A stretch of 64,000 nucleotides of DNA from Prevotella sp. (GTDB lineage: Bacteria; Bacteroidota; Bacteroidia; Bacteroidales; Bacteroidaceae). Position numbers and translations under genes: made by a program. The notes under the pieces were generated by a model, which saw only the letters and a program-made list of their open reading frames with translations, did not search any database and was not told where the DNA came from. Shown here piece by piece: positions 44,256 to 53,198 of the stretch (position 1 is the first letter of the stretch; each line of letters begins with the position of its first letter). Location: contig JAFZSL010000045.1 of NCBI GenBank assembly GCA_017619375.1, positions 62,001 through 126,000 of the forward strand, given 5' to 3'.

Positions 44256-45260
44256 TCATAAGATCAGGCAGTTGACGAAGCCCATGAGGAAACCAAGGCC
44301 TGCACCCAACCATACAATGGCACGAAGTTCCTTGGACATCACATCCATGACAATCTTCTCGGCTTCGTTCATGTCCATCTCATTGATGCGGTTCTCAACG
44401 ATAGTGCATATGTCTACTGTCTCAAGAATCTTGGGAAGATGTTCGGATATGACAGTCTTGTAAAACGAGAGGATGGAGGTTTTTGCTTGCTCTGTTTGCT
44501 CTTCCTTGTCTTTCAGCAGGTCATTCATGGGACGATCGAGCAGGGCTTGTGTCTCGGTGTCGATGAGGTCGCCTACAATCTTTTCCGAGTTGTTACGGAG
44601 CATGTCGTTGATGTTGTTGGAGAGTGCTTGCTCCACTGGCTCAGCGAGGGCACTGATGAACTGTTGGGCGGCATTGCTGCCTTGGTGGCCGAAGATGCGC
44701 TTGATTCCGCGGTGAAGGATGTCACCGATGCCGCCACCTTGGCCGATGCCCTCGTCGGCAAGCTTGTCGCCGATGCCGCTGCCGAAATGCCGCATTTTTT
44801 GCATCACATGAGTTACTGCGACATGTGCAATCTTGTCGCCCACGGAGCTGCTGGCAAGTTTCTCGTATAACAAAGAGGTGAGGTCGCTACTTCCCTGGTT
44901 GGCGATGGCATCCAACTCTTCTTTTGACATATAGTGACAAAGGAAATCGCGCAGAGGTTCCGGGTTGTGCTTCTGCTCGACTAAAAAAGCGTCTATTGCT
45001 TCTTCAATCTTTTCCAACATCTCGGGTGAGAGAAGGTTCTTCTCCAATACCTCGTGATTCATCAGATTGGCACTGATGGAAGAACCGATGGAGGCGGCTA
45101 TTCGGCCTTTCTCCTTCGGGATGATACCGGGAGTGAAGGGTATCTTGTGTCCTAAAAGATATTTTGCATGATGAGGCCGGAACAACATTCGAATTGCTAT
45201 GTCGTTGGTGATATAGCCTATCACACTTCCTACCAAAGGGGCTACGATATATGAAAGCAT
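44256..45260 (-). CDS. DUF445 family membrane protein
   Basis: A 334-residue protein of the DUF445/YheB family. It begins with a hydrophobic segment and the family signature GYITNDIAIRMLFRPHHAKYLLG, followed by PFTPGIIPKEKGRIA. A long helical middle part (residues 60-300) is rich in Glu and Lys, and a last helix (IVWLGAGLGFLMGFVNCLIL) closes the protein, so both ends are in the membrane. Function is unknown for the family. It is the first gene of the minus-strand run that leads to the CHAT protease. Confidence 0.85.
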   Translation of the reverse strand: MLSYIVAPLVGSVIGYITNDIAIRMLFRPHHAKYLLGHKIPFTPGIIPKEKGRIAASIGSSISANLMNHEVLEKNLLSPEMLEKIEEAIDAFLVEQKHNPEPLRDFLCHYMSKEELDAIANQGSSDLTSLLYEKLASSSVGDKIAHVAVTHVMQKMRHFGSGIGDKLADEGIGQGGGIGDILHRGIKRIFGHQGSNAAQQFISALAEPVEQALSNNINDMLRNNSEKIVGDLIDTETQALLDRPMNDLLKDKEEQTEQAKTSILSFYKTVISEHLPKILETVDICTIVENRINEMDMNEAEKIVMDVMSKELRAIVWLGAGLGFLMGFVNCLIL

Positions 45261-45285
45261 TTCCTCAATCTCATTTTAGAATATG

Positions 45286-45293
45286 CAAAGGTA
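45286..45293 (-). promoter_or_regulatory. -7 box for the DUF445 gene
   Basis: Minus strand TACCTTTG, 25 bp before the DUF445 start and just after the end of the nuclease remnant. No good -33 box at 19-21 bp. Confidence 0.55.
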
Positions 45294-45304
45294 ACGCTTT
45301 TTGT

Positions 45305-45457
45305 TCAAAGATGGTTGTAATTGGTGTATTCATGTGGTCTTATTTCCACGGCTACAACATCTTTTTTCAGCAAAGCCGACAGGATGGTGCGGGCTATGCG
45401 TTCGTATTCCATCAAGTATTTGAATACAGTGTCGTATATAGGATTGGCTATCTTCAT
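45305..45457 (-). pseudogene. N-terminal remnant of an Rpn/PD-(D/E)XK nuclease-type protein
   Basis: A 50-codon reading frame starting MKIANPIYDTVFKYLMEYER and containing ARTILSALLKKDVVAVEIRP, then ending in TGA at 45305. This is how many Bacteroidales Rpn-family nuclease (transposase-like) proteins begin, but those run on for some 250-300 more residues, which are missing here. It has its own -7 box, so it may still be expressed as a short peptide. A real small protein is the alternative. The rest of the 312-bp gap between DUF445 and the FKBP gene contains only promoter elements. Confidence 0.6.
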
Positions 45458-45473
45458 AGTTTTGTCTTTTTTG

Positions 45474-45481
45474 CAAAGTTA
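45474..45481 (-). promoter_or_regulatory. -7 box ahead of the nuclease remnant
   Basis: Minus strand TAACTTTG, 16 bp before the ATG at 45457. No clear -33 box. Confidence 0.5.
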
Positions 45482-45526
45482 CATAAAAAACTGAAATAAT
45501 GTGACCTTAAAATCATTTTTTCTTTA

Positions 45527-45534
45527 TATTTTTG
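45527..45534 (+). promoter_or_regulatory. -7 box for the FKBP gene
   Basis: TATTTTTG fits TAnnTTTG and lies 38 bp before the ATG at 45573. The -33 element is unclear. Confidence 0.5.
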
Positions 45535-45572
45535 CATCCGCAAAAAAGAAACGGATATTTTAAAGGGTTGAT

Positions 45573-46670
45573 ATGGAAAAGAATATGAATAATCAAAAGA
45601 AAAAGAAGGAAAACGTCCAACACTTGAAAACTACAGGCGTAGAACGCGGTAAAAGAAACAATCTGAAAAAAGTGCTGTACTTCGTCATTGCTGTAATAGG
45701 CATAGGCGTGCTTGGATGGCTCGCTTTGTTGCTCTTTGGCAATAACTACAAAAGCAATGCCATGAAAATGAAAGTGAATGCAACCGTAGCTTCCAGGCTT
45801 GCTTCAGTAATGCTCAAAGACTATCAGGAAAACTGGGTCAGGGTGGAAACTGATAAATTGGCAAGGAATGCAGATGGTGTGATGGTTTCCACTGATGACG
45901 TCAAGCAAGTCATTACTTGGAGACAGGAATTCTTCCAGAAAAACGGTTGTGGACCGGCATTGGAGAAACTGGTGGCTGAAATGGAAAGCAGCTTTTCTGA
46001 CATGGGGCTCACACCGGCCAAGTATCGTGATTCCAAAGAGACTTTTAAATTGCTGCTCGACCAAGTGAAGGGACTTGCCAACATCGTCAAACAGCCAGGT
46101 GACTCCATTGAGGAGATGGCCAACAAATGGGCTGCTTTCCAGGATGATATCGCCAAGAACATCGATGCTACGGATTTTGAATTCTATTTGTCTGATGAAG
46201 ATGTCAAGGCAAAAATAGAGGAGGTGGCTGCCCAATCGTCTGATAAAGACTTGGCTTCAAAACTTTTCACAGAGGTGAGAAACAATGCGGCGGGAATTGC
46301 TCATATGATGAAATACAAGAAGATGGGATTTGAGGAACTCCCCAAAGGGAAGGGTGTGCTTTACCATGTGTTGACCAAGGGAAAAGGAGCTAAGCCCAAG
46401 GATGACTCCAACGTGAAACTACATTATGAAGGAAAACTCATGGATGGCACAGTCTTCGACAGTTCATACCAACGTGGAGAGCCTGTCGTCATGCAGCCCA
46501 AACAAACCGTTCCGGGTTTCTGGCATTCGCTTACCAACATGCCGGTAGGGTCGAAGTGGGAAATCTACATCCCAAGCGATCAAGCATATGGACCAAGGGG
46601 GATGGGGTCGCTCATAAAACCCCATTCCGACCTCTTTTTCACCATAGAAACCATCTCCATAGAGAAATAA
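45573..46670 (+). CDS. Membrane-anchored FKBP-type peptidyl-prolyl isomerase
   Basis: A 365-residue protein. A lysine-rich cytoplasmic start (residues 1-32) and one helix (VLYFVIAVIGIGVLGWLALLLF cut across 33-55) anchor it, with the rest in the periplasm. Residues 60-260 are helical and charged, like the dimerisation and chaperone part of Mip/FkpA-type proteins. The FKBP domain (about 265-365) has VKLHYEGKLMDGTVFDSSY, PGFWHSLTNMPVGSKWEIYI and the ending LFFTIETISI. It should speed proline isomerisation and fold exported proteins. It is a single-gene unit with its own promoter and a strong terminator. Confidence 0.92.
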   Translation: MEKNMNNQKKKKENVQHLKTTGVERGKRNNLKKVLYFVIAVIGIGVLGWLALLLFGNNYKSNAMKMKVNATVASRLASVMLKDYQENWVRVETDKLARNADGVMVSTDDVKQVITWRQEFFQKNGCGPALEKLVAEMESSFSDMGLTPAKYRDSKETFKLLLDQVKGLANIVKQPGDSIEEMANKWAAFQDDIAKNIDATDFEFYLSDEDVKAKIEEVAAQSSDKDLASKLFTEVRNNAAGIAHMMKYKKMGFEELPKGKGVLYHVLTKGKGAKPKDDSNVKLHYEGKLMDGTVFDSSYQRGEPVVMQPKQTVPGFWHSLTNMPVGSKWEIYIPSDQAYGPRGMGSLIKPHSDLFFTIETISIEK

Positions 46671-46700
46671 AAAAAAGAGACCTGCTGGTCTCTTTTTTTG
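46671..46700. terminator. Strong bidirectional terminator after the FKBP gene
   Basis: AAAAAAGAGACC (46671-46682), loop TGCT, GGTCTCTTTTTTT (46687-46699). The stem is perfect, with A and T runs on the two sides, so it can also end the long minus-strand operon coming from the other side. Confidence 0.9.
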
Positions 46701-46742
46701 CTTTTATTTGTTGCTTTTCTTGTGTTTCCGGATTTGGAGAAT

Positions 46743-48767
46743 CTATGGTCTTAGTACGATGTTCACGATGTTTGTCACATCAGCCACGGTGATGGTGCCA
46801 TCCTTGTTCGCATCGCCTAATTGCCAGCAGAAGGTACCTTTAGGCTCGCCAAGGATGTGGTTGACAACCAGCGTCACATCTATTATGGAAACATCGCCGT
46901 CGCGGTTCACGTCACCTATCTCCCCTTCTTCTACATTGATGAAGAAAGACGTGTCGTCTAAGGTCAGCCTGCTGCCATCGGCATAGGTGATGGTGCCGGA
47001 TTTGATGGTGCCGGTGTAAGTGCCTGCTGCCACTCCTTCATCGATCAAGAATATGAGGCTCAATACATCGCCTTCATTTCCAGTCACTGCATTGCTGCGG
47101 TTCTCTACCGATATGATGTAACCGCTCTCTTGGTTGCCATTCATTGTCAGCGTAGTGCCGGTCTGGGAATGGCGGTCTGTGAGTTGGTAAGCTGGAGTAC
47201 CATCGTTGTTTGTCATCAGGCTCATGCCTGCAGGAAGTTGAAGTGTGAAGGAGTAATCGCTGACGTTTGTCTGGGCATTGGTCAAGCTCACCTCCAAGCT
47301 GGATGTCGCGTTACAGAAAGCATTGTCTACATGAGCGAAAGCCATATCCTTGATGGGACGGATGTCGCTGAATCGCTCCCAATCATCACTGTTCTTGTAA
47401 TCAGCTATGGCACTTGATGGGACGTAAAGGGGAAGGGCATAGGCGGCTGAGGAAAACACGTCAGGGGTGTTCACAGGAGGGGTCGTTGCGTAGCAGGTGA
47501 TTTCGCTCAGCATGTTGCAGGTGATGAATGCGTTCTTCCCGATGCGGCGCAAGGAATTGGGAAGTGTCAGCTTGGTCAGGTTGGAACAGTTGGCAAAGCA
47601 TGACAAGCCTATTTCCGTAAGCGATAAAGGTAACTTGACGCTCGATATGAGACGGCACATGAAGAAGGCATAACTATCTATCTTCTTCACTGTCGAAGGA
47701 ACTTCATAGACACCTCTCACGCCTGTCTTTTGTGATGGACAGCAGATGAGACGCTCTTTGTTCTTGTCAAACAATACGCCATCCTCGCTACAGAAAAACG
47801 CGTTCTCTGTCGGCACGGTGATGGCGTTCAACATGGAACAACCTCTGAATGTCGCGATACCCAGGGTTTGTAGGCTGACTGGTATGTTGAATGAAGTCAG
47901 CTTGTTGCAACTCTCAAAAACACGATCTCCCATGGTTTGCACGGAAGAGGGCAGTTCCACGGCCTGCAATTTCACGCACGAACTGAGAGCGTAGGAGCCG
48001 ATGGAAGTCACTTGTCCCATGAATTGGATATCGGTAAGGCTCTGGCAATAATAGAAAACATAGTCGCCTATGGATGTCACTGACGAGGGAATGGTCAGGT
48101 GCTTGAGAGAGCTACATCCCCTGAAAACACTGTTCTCCAGTTGGGTGATGCCATCGGGGATGTTTACGTCTGTCAAGAGGATGCATGCGCGGAATGCGCA
48201 ATCCCCTATATGCTGCACTGTGGAAGGGAGGGTGATGGCGGTGAGTTTGGAACAACCATAGAAAGCGCTGGGGGCGATGTCTGTGACAGAGGAGGGTATT
48301 TCAAAACTACCCGTTTTGCCGGCAGGACAAGAGATGAAGGTGGTCTTCGCTTTGTTAAGCAAGGCGCCGTTCACCGAACTATAGACGGGGTTTTCTTCTG
48401 CTACGTTGATGGTGGTCAGTTTGTTGCATGAGGAAAATGGAGTGTTGCCCAAGTTGGTCAGCGTGGAAGGCAGTGAGATGCTCGTCATCTTTGTGGAGTT
48501 GGAAAAAGTGCCTTCATAAGCACTGGTGACTTGATAGTCTGTGCCCTCGTGGTTAACGGTTTCCGGTATCACCACATCGCCATCGTAGCCGTTGTTCAGG
48601 CCAATGATGACCACATCGCCAGAATTCTCATCGAAATGGTTGGGAAGCACCATCGCTGTTCCATCGGAAAAAAGTCTGTAGTTGATGCTGTTGACTTGGA
48701 TGTCCACAGCATGGACTGGTAGGGTAAATAAAATATATAACAAAAGTGCTTTACATATTGTTCTCAT
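46743..48767 (-). CDS. BspA-like leucine-rich repeat protein with cohesin-like and dockerin modules
   Basis: A 674-residue secreted protein with a signal peptide ending at PVHAVD (near residue 18). About fifteen LRR_5/BspA-type repeats of 23 residues (FYGCSKLTAITLPSTVQHIG and variants) fill residues 65-445. Next comes a cohesin-like beta domain (about 460-605: VSDYSFTLQLPAGMSL, then GDVLSLIFLID) and two dockerin-like calcium repeats at the end (GDVNRDGDVSIIDVTLVVNH, LGDANKDGTITVADVTNIVN). BspA proteins bind host or plant surface polymers. Start ATG 48767 gives a clean signal peptide. It is the last gene of the purU operon, 32 bp after the glycosyltransferase. Confidence 0.87.
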   Translation of the reverse strand: MRTICKALLLYILFTLPVHAVDIQVNSINYRLFSDGTAMVLPNHFDENSGDVVIIGLNNGYDGDVVIPETVNHEGTDYQVTSAYEGTFSNSTKMTSISLPSTLTNLGNTPFSSCNKLTTINVAEENPVYSSVNGALLNKAKTTFISCPAGKTGSFEIPSSVTDIAPSAFYGCSKLTAITLPSTVQHIGDCAFRACILLTDVNIPDGITQLENSVFRGCSSLKHLTIPSSVTSIGDYVFYYCQSLTDIQFMGQVTSIGSYALSSCVKLQAVELPSSVQTMGDRVFESCNKLTSFNIPVSLQTLGIATFRGCSMLNAITVPTENAFFCSEDGVLFDKNKERLICCPSQKTGVRGVYEVPSTVKKIDSYAFFMCRLISSVKLPLSLTEIGLSCFANCSNLTKLTLPNSLRRIGKNAFITCNMLSEITCYATTPPVNTPDVFSSAAYALPLYVPSSAIADYKNSDDWERFSDIRPIKDMAFAHVDNAFCNATSSLEVSLTNAQTNVSDYSFTLQLPAGMSLMTNNDGTPAYQLTDRHSQTGTTLTMNGNQESGYIISVENRSNAVTGNEGDVLSLIFLIDEGVAAGTYTGTIKSGTITYADGSRLTLDDTSFFINVEEGEIGDVNRDGDVSIIDVTLVVNHILGEPKGTFCWQLGDANKDGTITVADVTNIVNIVLRP

Positions 48768-48799
48768 AGCTGTTGTGTTTGATGAATTGTTTTTGTATT

Positions 48800-49945
48800 T
48801 CAAACCTTATGACTGATGAAGTCGTTCTTGTCAGCATATTCGTAGCGCATGCGAGTGAGGAAAGTATGGCGAAGCATGCTTAGTTCGAGAGGGACGACGC
48901 GCCAGAACGCCAAACCTGTTTGGAATTGATTGAAGGCTTTCTTTCCATATATCGTACGGAGTGTCAAGGTGAGGAGAAGGGATGACACGGCGACACCAAG
49001 AAGGACCCAGCGCATGGTGAGACCGGCCCAGATGCCAATGCCGATTTCTGCGAGGTAGTTTAGGTGCATCAACAATTGGTCAAGGAAACGGGTGATGCGA
49101 ACGCCGGCTCCTCCCTCCAAGTGCTTGCCCACCTCATGGTGATACACCTGTCGGTTTTGCCACGACTTGGGATGGATGGGGCTTTCCCACAACCAAGTGG
49201 AAGGCGACGTGGCTACAACCGTGTTGCCTTCCCTGCCATATTTGTTGACAAGGAAGTCATATTCGCCGATGGAATATTTTAGATACTCCAAAAAACCTTG
49301 TTGCTCAAGAAAGTCGCTCTTGCGAAATGATACGTGAAGGCTGTTGGTGCGGTACGCTGTGCCACTCTGAGCATCGCGCAAAAGGTAGAGGGCGGTGTGA
49401 AGTTGCTCGAAACGATGGAAGGTTTTCGCTTCTTCAGTGTAATTGGAATATCCCAGCACCAAGTGGCTGTTGGGGGTGAAGTGGCAGGAGAGAGAAGAGA
49501 GCCAGTGGTTGTCGGCTGGCTTGCATCGAGGGTCGGTGAGGATGATCCAGTCGTTCTTCGACGCTTTTACACCAAGAGTGATGGCCAACTTGTTCTTGCT
49601 CATGTAACGAGAACTCTCGGGGACGAAAGTATGGTAGAGAAGGGGGGAGGAGGAGTAACGTTTCAGGACGTTTTCTGTCTCCAAGTCGGCTTTCTCTGTC
49701 ACCACCACCACTTCGTAGCCAGGGGGATAATCTTGGGTGAGGTAGAGAGGGAGATGCTCGTCAAGGGCTTCGTGGTCGCCGCTGGATATCAATAGGACGG
49801 TGACTTTGGGAGGGTTGATGGCATCACGGGAGTCTGCCTTCTTCAGCCGTCTGAAGAAGGGATTCATCATAGGGGTGAGAAGTGCTGATAGCAGCAGAAC
49901 TCCCGATAGGACGAGGGTGAGAAGGTCGATGGGGATGCCTGTCAT
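48800..49945 (-). CDS. Membrane-bound family 2-type glycosyltransferase
   Basis: A 381-residue protein. An N-terminal helix (LLTLVLSGVLLLSALL) leads to a GT-A domain (residues about 45-270): KVTVLLISSGDHEALDEHLP, YEVVVVTEKADLETENVL, KNDWIILTDPRCKPA (the DxD-like region is TDPR) and TWLWESPIHPKSWQNRQVYH near 258. Two more helices follow near 300-330. The acceptor is unknown; cell-surface glycan assembly is likely. ATG 49945 overlaps the lysA stop as ATGA, which decides the start against the longer open frame upstream. Confidence 0.82.
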   Translation of the reverse strand: MTGIPIDLLTLVLSGVLLLSALLTPMMNPFFRRLKKADSRDAINPPKVTVLLISSGDHEALDEHLPLYLTQDYPPGYEVVVVTEKADLETENVLKRYSSSPLLYHTFVPESSRYMSKNKLAITLGVKASKNDWIILTDPRCKPADNHWLSSLSCHFTPNSHLVLGYSNYTEEAKTFHRFEQLHTALYLLRDAQSGTAYRTNSLHVSFRKSDFLEQQGFLEYLKYSIGEYDFLVNKYGREGNTVVATSPSTWLWESPIHPKSWQNRQVYHHEVGKHLEGGAGVRITRFLDQLLMHLNYLAEIGIGIWAGLTMRWVLLGVAVSSLLLTLTLRTIYGKKAFNQFQTGLAFWRVVPLELSMLRHTFLTRMRYEYADKNDFISHKV

Positions 49946-51099
49946 AAATCTTCGGTGACGTATCCTTTTGGTAATTTGCGGCAATTGTAATGCGATGCCA
50001 TGATCTCGCCATAGGCACCGGCAGAGCGAATGGCGATAAGATCGCCGCGATGAGTGAGATTCATGTCGACTGACTTGCCAAAGACATCGCTCGATTCGCA
50101 GATGGGGCCAACGACGTCGTAGGTCTCGCAAGGGGCGTCGCTGCTGATGTTCTCTATTTTGTGATAGGCTTGGTACAGGGCGGGACGGATGAGGTCGGAC
50201 ATTCCGGCATCAACAATGGCGAACTGTTTCGTAGCGCCTTGCTTCACGTAGAGTGTGCGCGTGATCAGCGTGCCACACTGTGCCACAACGGCACGGCCCA
50301 ACTCGAAATGAAGCGTCTGCCCAGGACGTAGTTTCAACAAACGGGCATAAGTGTCGAAATAACCTTTGAAATCAGGGATGGGGATGCGGTCGGGGTGTGT
50401 GTATTCTATGCCAAGACCGCCGCCCACATTGATGTCAGTTACACGTATGTTGCTTAAGTCCAACTGCTTCTGAAGGTCGTTGATACGATTGCACAAGGCG
50501 GCGAAGTCGCTCATGTTGAGAATTTGTGAACCGATGTGGAAATGTAGTCCTATGAACTCCACGTTGGACATCGCTCTACAACTTTCTATCACACTCTCCA
50601 TGTCACGCATGGCGATGCCGAACTTGTTCTCTGCCAGGCCGGTAGTGATTTTCGAGTGGGTGTGGGCACCGATGTCGGGATTGATGCGCAAAGCCACACG
50701 GGCCTTCTTGCCGCGAAGGCTGGCCAATTCGTTGATGATCTCAAGTTCGGCAAGGCTTTCCACATTGAAGCAGAAGATGTTTTTCTCCAAGCCAAGGTTG
50801 ATTTCCCAATCCGCTTTTCCCACACCGGCATATACAATCTTCCGAGAGGGGAAACCTGAGGCAAGGGAGGCGTTGATCTCGCCACCGCTCACGCAGTCGG
50901 CGCCAAGACCAGCCTGGGCTATCACGTTCAGCACTTTGGGATTGGCATTGGCCTTGATGGCATAATGCACCTGGAACCCTTCGTGCTTCATCACCTCTGT
51001 TTGGATGGCATGAAGAGTGGCTCGCAACAAGTCGGTGTCGTAATAATAGAACGGGGTCTCAATCGCCTCGAACTTGTCCGTGGGGAATTTTCCTCTCAT
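49942..51099 (-). CDS. lysA: LysA, diaminopimelate decarboxylase
   Basis: A 385-residue PLP enzyme that makes lysine from meso-diaminopimelate. The PLP lysine is in QVHYAIKANANPKVLNVI (near residue 48). Other blocks are VSGGEINASLASGFP, IGLHFHIGSQI, INVGGGLGIEYTHPD (PLP phosphate binding) and GPICESSDVFGK, whose Cys joins the active site from the second subunit. The length is slightly short but complete. It follows lysC by 8 bp, so lysine pathway entry and exit are co-expressed here. Confidence 0.95.
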   Translation of the reverse strand: MRGKFPTDKFEAIETPFYYYDTDLLRATLHAIQTEVMKHEGFQVHYAIKANANPKVLNVIAQAGLGADCVSGGEINASLASGFPSRKIVYAGVGKADWEINLGLEKNIFCFNVESLAELEIINELASLRGKKARVALRINPDIGAHTHSKITTGLAENKFGIAMRDMESVIESCRAMSNVEFIGLHFHIGSQILNMSDFAALCNRINDLQKQLDLSNIRVTDINVGGGLGIEYTHPDRIPIPDFKGYFDTYARLLKLRPGQTLHFELGRAVVAQCGTLITRTLYVKQGATKQFAIVDAGMSDLIRPALYQAYHKIENISSDAPCETYDVVGPICESSDVFGKSVDMNLTHRGDLIAIRSAGAYGEIMASHYNCRKLPKGYVTEDL

Positions 51100-51107
51100 G
51101 GTTTTTG

Positions 51108-52424
51108 TTAGCTGAACAATTTCGCACTCAAGTTGCGCAAGGCACGCTCTTTGTCCTGTTCCTTCACCAAGAAGGATATGTTGTAGTTGGAACCACCGTA
51201 GGAAATCATTCTTACAGGGATGTCTTTCATCGCATCCGTGGCCAGGGTCTCAAAACCAAGGTTGCTCCAGTCCAAGTCGCCTACCACGCAGATGATGCAC
51301 ATATGGGCATCGACTGTCACCGTGCCGTATTTCTTCAACTCGTTCACAATCGAATTGAGGTGTGTGTCGTTGTCAATGGTTACGGAAACGCCAACTTCAG
51401 AAGTGCAGACCATGTCGATGGGGGTCTGGTAGCTCTCGAAGATTTCGAATACCTTGCGCAAGAAACCTGTGGCGAGCAACATGCGTGAACTCTTGATCTT
51501 GATGGCGATGATGTTGTCTTTGGCAGCCACGGCCTTCATCTGCCCGCGCATGGTCACGTTGTCAACGATGGTGCCCTCGGCATCTGGCTCCATGGTGTTG
51601 AGCAGCCTGACGGGGATGCCGGCGTATTTGGCGGGTTGGATGCATGTGGGGTGGAGGATTTTGGCTCCGAAGTAGGCAAGCTCGGCTGCCTCCTCGAAGT
51701 TTAATTGGTGAACGGCTTTGGTGCCATCCACAACGCGGGGGTCGTTGTTGTGCATGCCATCGATGTCAGTCCATATCTGAATCTCTTCCGCCTCGAGGGC
51801 GGCACCCACCAGGCTGGCGGTGTAGTCGGAGCCGCCACGCTGGAGGTTGTCCACCTCGCCATAAGCGTTGCGACAGATGAAACCTTGAGTCACATAGACT
51901 TGGTGACCCTCGTTTTCAGACATTAGGGCGCTTAATTTCTCCTTGATGTACTGCGTGTCGGGTTCTGCGTTCTTGTCCGTACGCATGAAGTCGAGAGCGG
52001 AAAGCAGAACGGCGTCGATGCCTGCTTCGTGCATGTAGTTCACCATCATGTTCGTGCTGATTACCTCTCCTTGGGCTACAATGCTTTTCTCCTCAAAACT
52101 GGTGAAAAGGTCTTTTGTGAATGAACGCAGGTAGTTGAATTCCTCAGTGAGGAACAGGCGGGTCTTCTCACGCCACTCTTCCGTGCTGTAGAGCGATTCC
52201 ACGTGTTGAAGATACCGTGCCTCAAGTGCATTGATCACTTCGTTGGCGCTGTCGGGATTCTTCATGTAAAGGTAATTGGAAATCTCCACAAGCGTGTTCG
52301 TGGTGCCCGCCATGGCTGAGAGCACGACAAAAGTTGGGGCGCCTCCACGTGTGATGAGTGAGGCCACTGATTTCATTCGCTCGGGACTGCCGACGGAGGT
52401 GCCGCCGAATTTCATTACTATCAT
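51108..52424 (-). CDS. lysC: Aspartokinase
   Basis: A 438-residue monofunctional aspartate kinase, the first step to lysine, threonine and methionine. It has MKFGGTSVGSPERMKSVASL at the N-terminus, RGGSDYTASLVGAALEAEEI near residue 206 and TDIDGMHNNDPRVVDGTKAV near 228. Two ACT-type regulatory segments follow (NIIAIKIKSSRMLLATGFL and MCIICVVGDLDWSNLGF), so feedback control by lysine is likely. ATG 52424 is used; an in-frame ATG nine bases on is also possible. No homoserine dehydrogenase is fused. Confidence 0.93.
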   Translation of the reverse strand: MIVMKFGGTSVGSPERMKSVASLITRGGAPTFVVLSAMAGTTNTLVEISNYLYMKNPDSANEVINALEARYLQHVESLYSTEEWREKTRLFLTEEFNYLRSFTKDLFTSFEEKSIVAQGEVISTNMMVNYMHEAGIDAVLLSALDFMRTDKNAEPDTQYIKEKLSALMSENEGHQVYVTQGFICRNAYGEVDNLQRGGSDYTASLVGAALEAEEIQIWTDIDGMHNNDPRVVDGTKAVHQLNFEEAAELAYFGAKILHPTCIQPAKYAGIPVRLLNTMEPDAEGTIVDNVTMRGQMKAVAAKDNIIAIKIKSSRMLLATGFLRKVFEIFESYQTPIDMVCTSEVGVSVTIDNDTHLNSIVNELKKYGTVTVDAHMCIICVVGDLDWSNLGFETLATDAMKDIPVRMISYGGSNYNISFLVKEQDKERALRNLSAKLFS

Positions 52425-52462
52425 CTCGTTATCGTTTTGTTGTTAATCTTCTGTTTTTTTTC

Positions 52463-53170
52463 TCAGTCTTGGGCATCTTCAGACAAGTCCATCTGACGAT
52501 ACTCGTGGGTGACGTCCTTCACCACGCCGTCCTTGCATCGGAAGACAGTGCCGGGGAAAACGTCCAGCAACTGGATGTTGTGTGTGGACATCACCACGGC
52601 AGTGCCGTCTTTGCTGATTCCTTTGAGAAGGCCCACGATATGTTTCGCTGTCTCGAAATCAAGGTTACCCGTTGGTTCGTCGGCGATGATGATTTTGGGC
52701 TTGTTGAGCAGTGCACGGGCGATGGCGATGTGCTGCTGCTCACCTCCAGAGAGTTCGTGGGGCATTTTCTCCGATTTGTCGGCCATGCCCACAGCTTCCA
52801 GGACGGTGTTGATGCGCTCCTTGCGCTCCTTGCGCTTGCTCCAACCTGTGGCACGGAGCACGAAGTCGAGGTTTTTCTGCACGGTACGGTCTGGCAGAAG
52901 CTGGAAATCTTGGAAAATGACACCCATCTCTCTTCTGAGGGCTGGGATGTCTTTGCGTCGGATGGAGTTCAGGTCGCGTCCGAGGACTTCGGCTTTCTCT
53001 GGATTGTTGTGGTCCAATTCGCAATAGATGGTCTTCAAAAGTGAACTTTTGCCTGCTCCCACCTTTCCTATAATATAGACGAAGTCACCTTCATCCACTT
53101 GAAAGTCCACGTCTTTAAGCACGATGTTTCCATCTTGCACTATGTTTACTTTTTGGTAGTCTATCAACAT
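52463..53170 (-). CDS. ftsE: FtsE, cell-division ATP-binding protein
   Basis: A 235-residue ABC ATPase. Walker A is GKVGAGKSSLLKTIY (near residue 36), the Q-loop VIFQDFQLLPDRTVQKNLDF, the signature HELSGGEQQHIAIARALLN (near 138), Walker B IIIADEPTGNLD (near 160) and the switch histidine in VMSTHNIQLL. The Q-loop and DRTVQKN are characteristic of FtsE, whose partner FtsX is encoded at 30899-31780. It lies inside a histidine/lysine operon rather than beside ftsX, 28 bp after hisIE. Confidence 0.88.
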   Translation of the reverse strand: MLIDYQKVNIVQDGNIVLKDVDFQVDEGDFVYIIGKVGAGKSSLLKTIYCELDHNNPEKAEVLGRDLNSIRRKDIPALRREMGVIFQDFQLLPDRTVQKNLDFVLRATGWSKRKERKERINTVLEAVGMADKSEKMPHELSGGEQQHIAIARALLNKPKIIIADEPTGNLDFETAKHIVGLLKGISKDGTAVVMSTHNIQLLDVFPGTVFRCKDGVVKDVTHEYRQMDLSEDAQD

Positions 53171-53198
53171 CTCTTGTATCTTTTCGTTGTTTGTCTTT

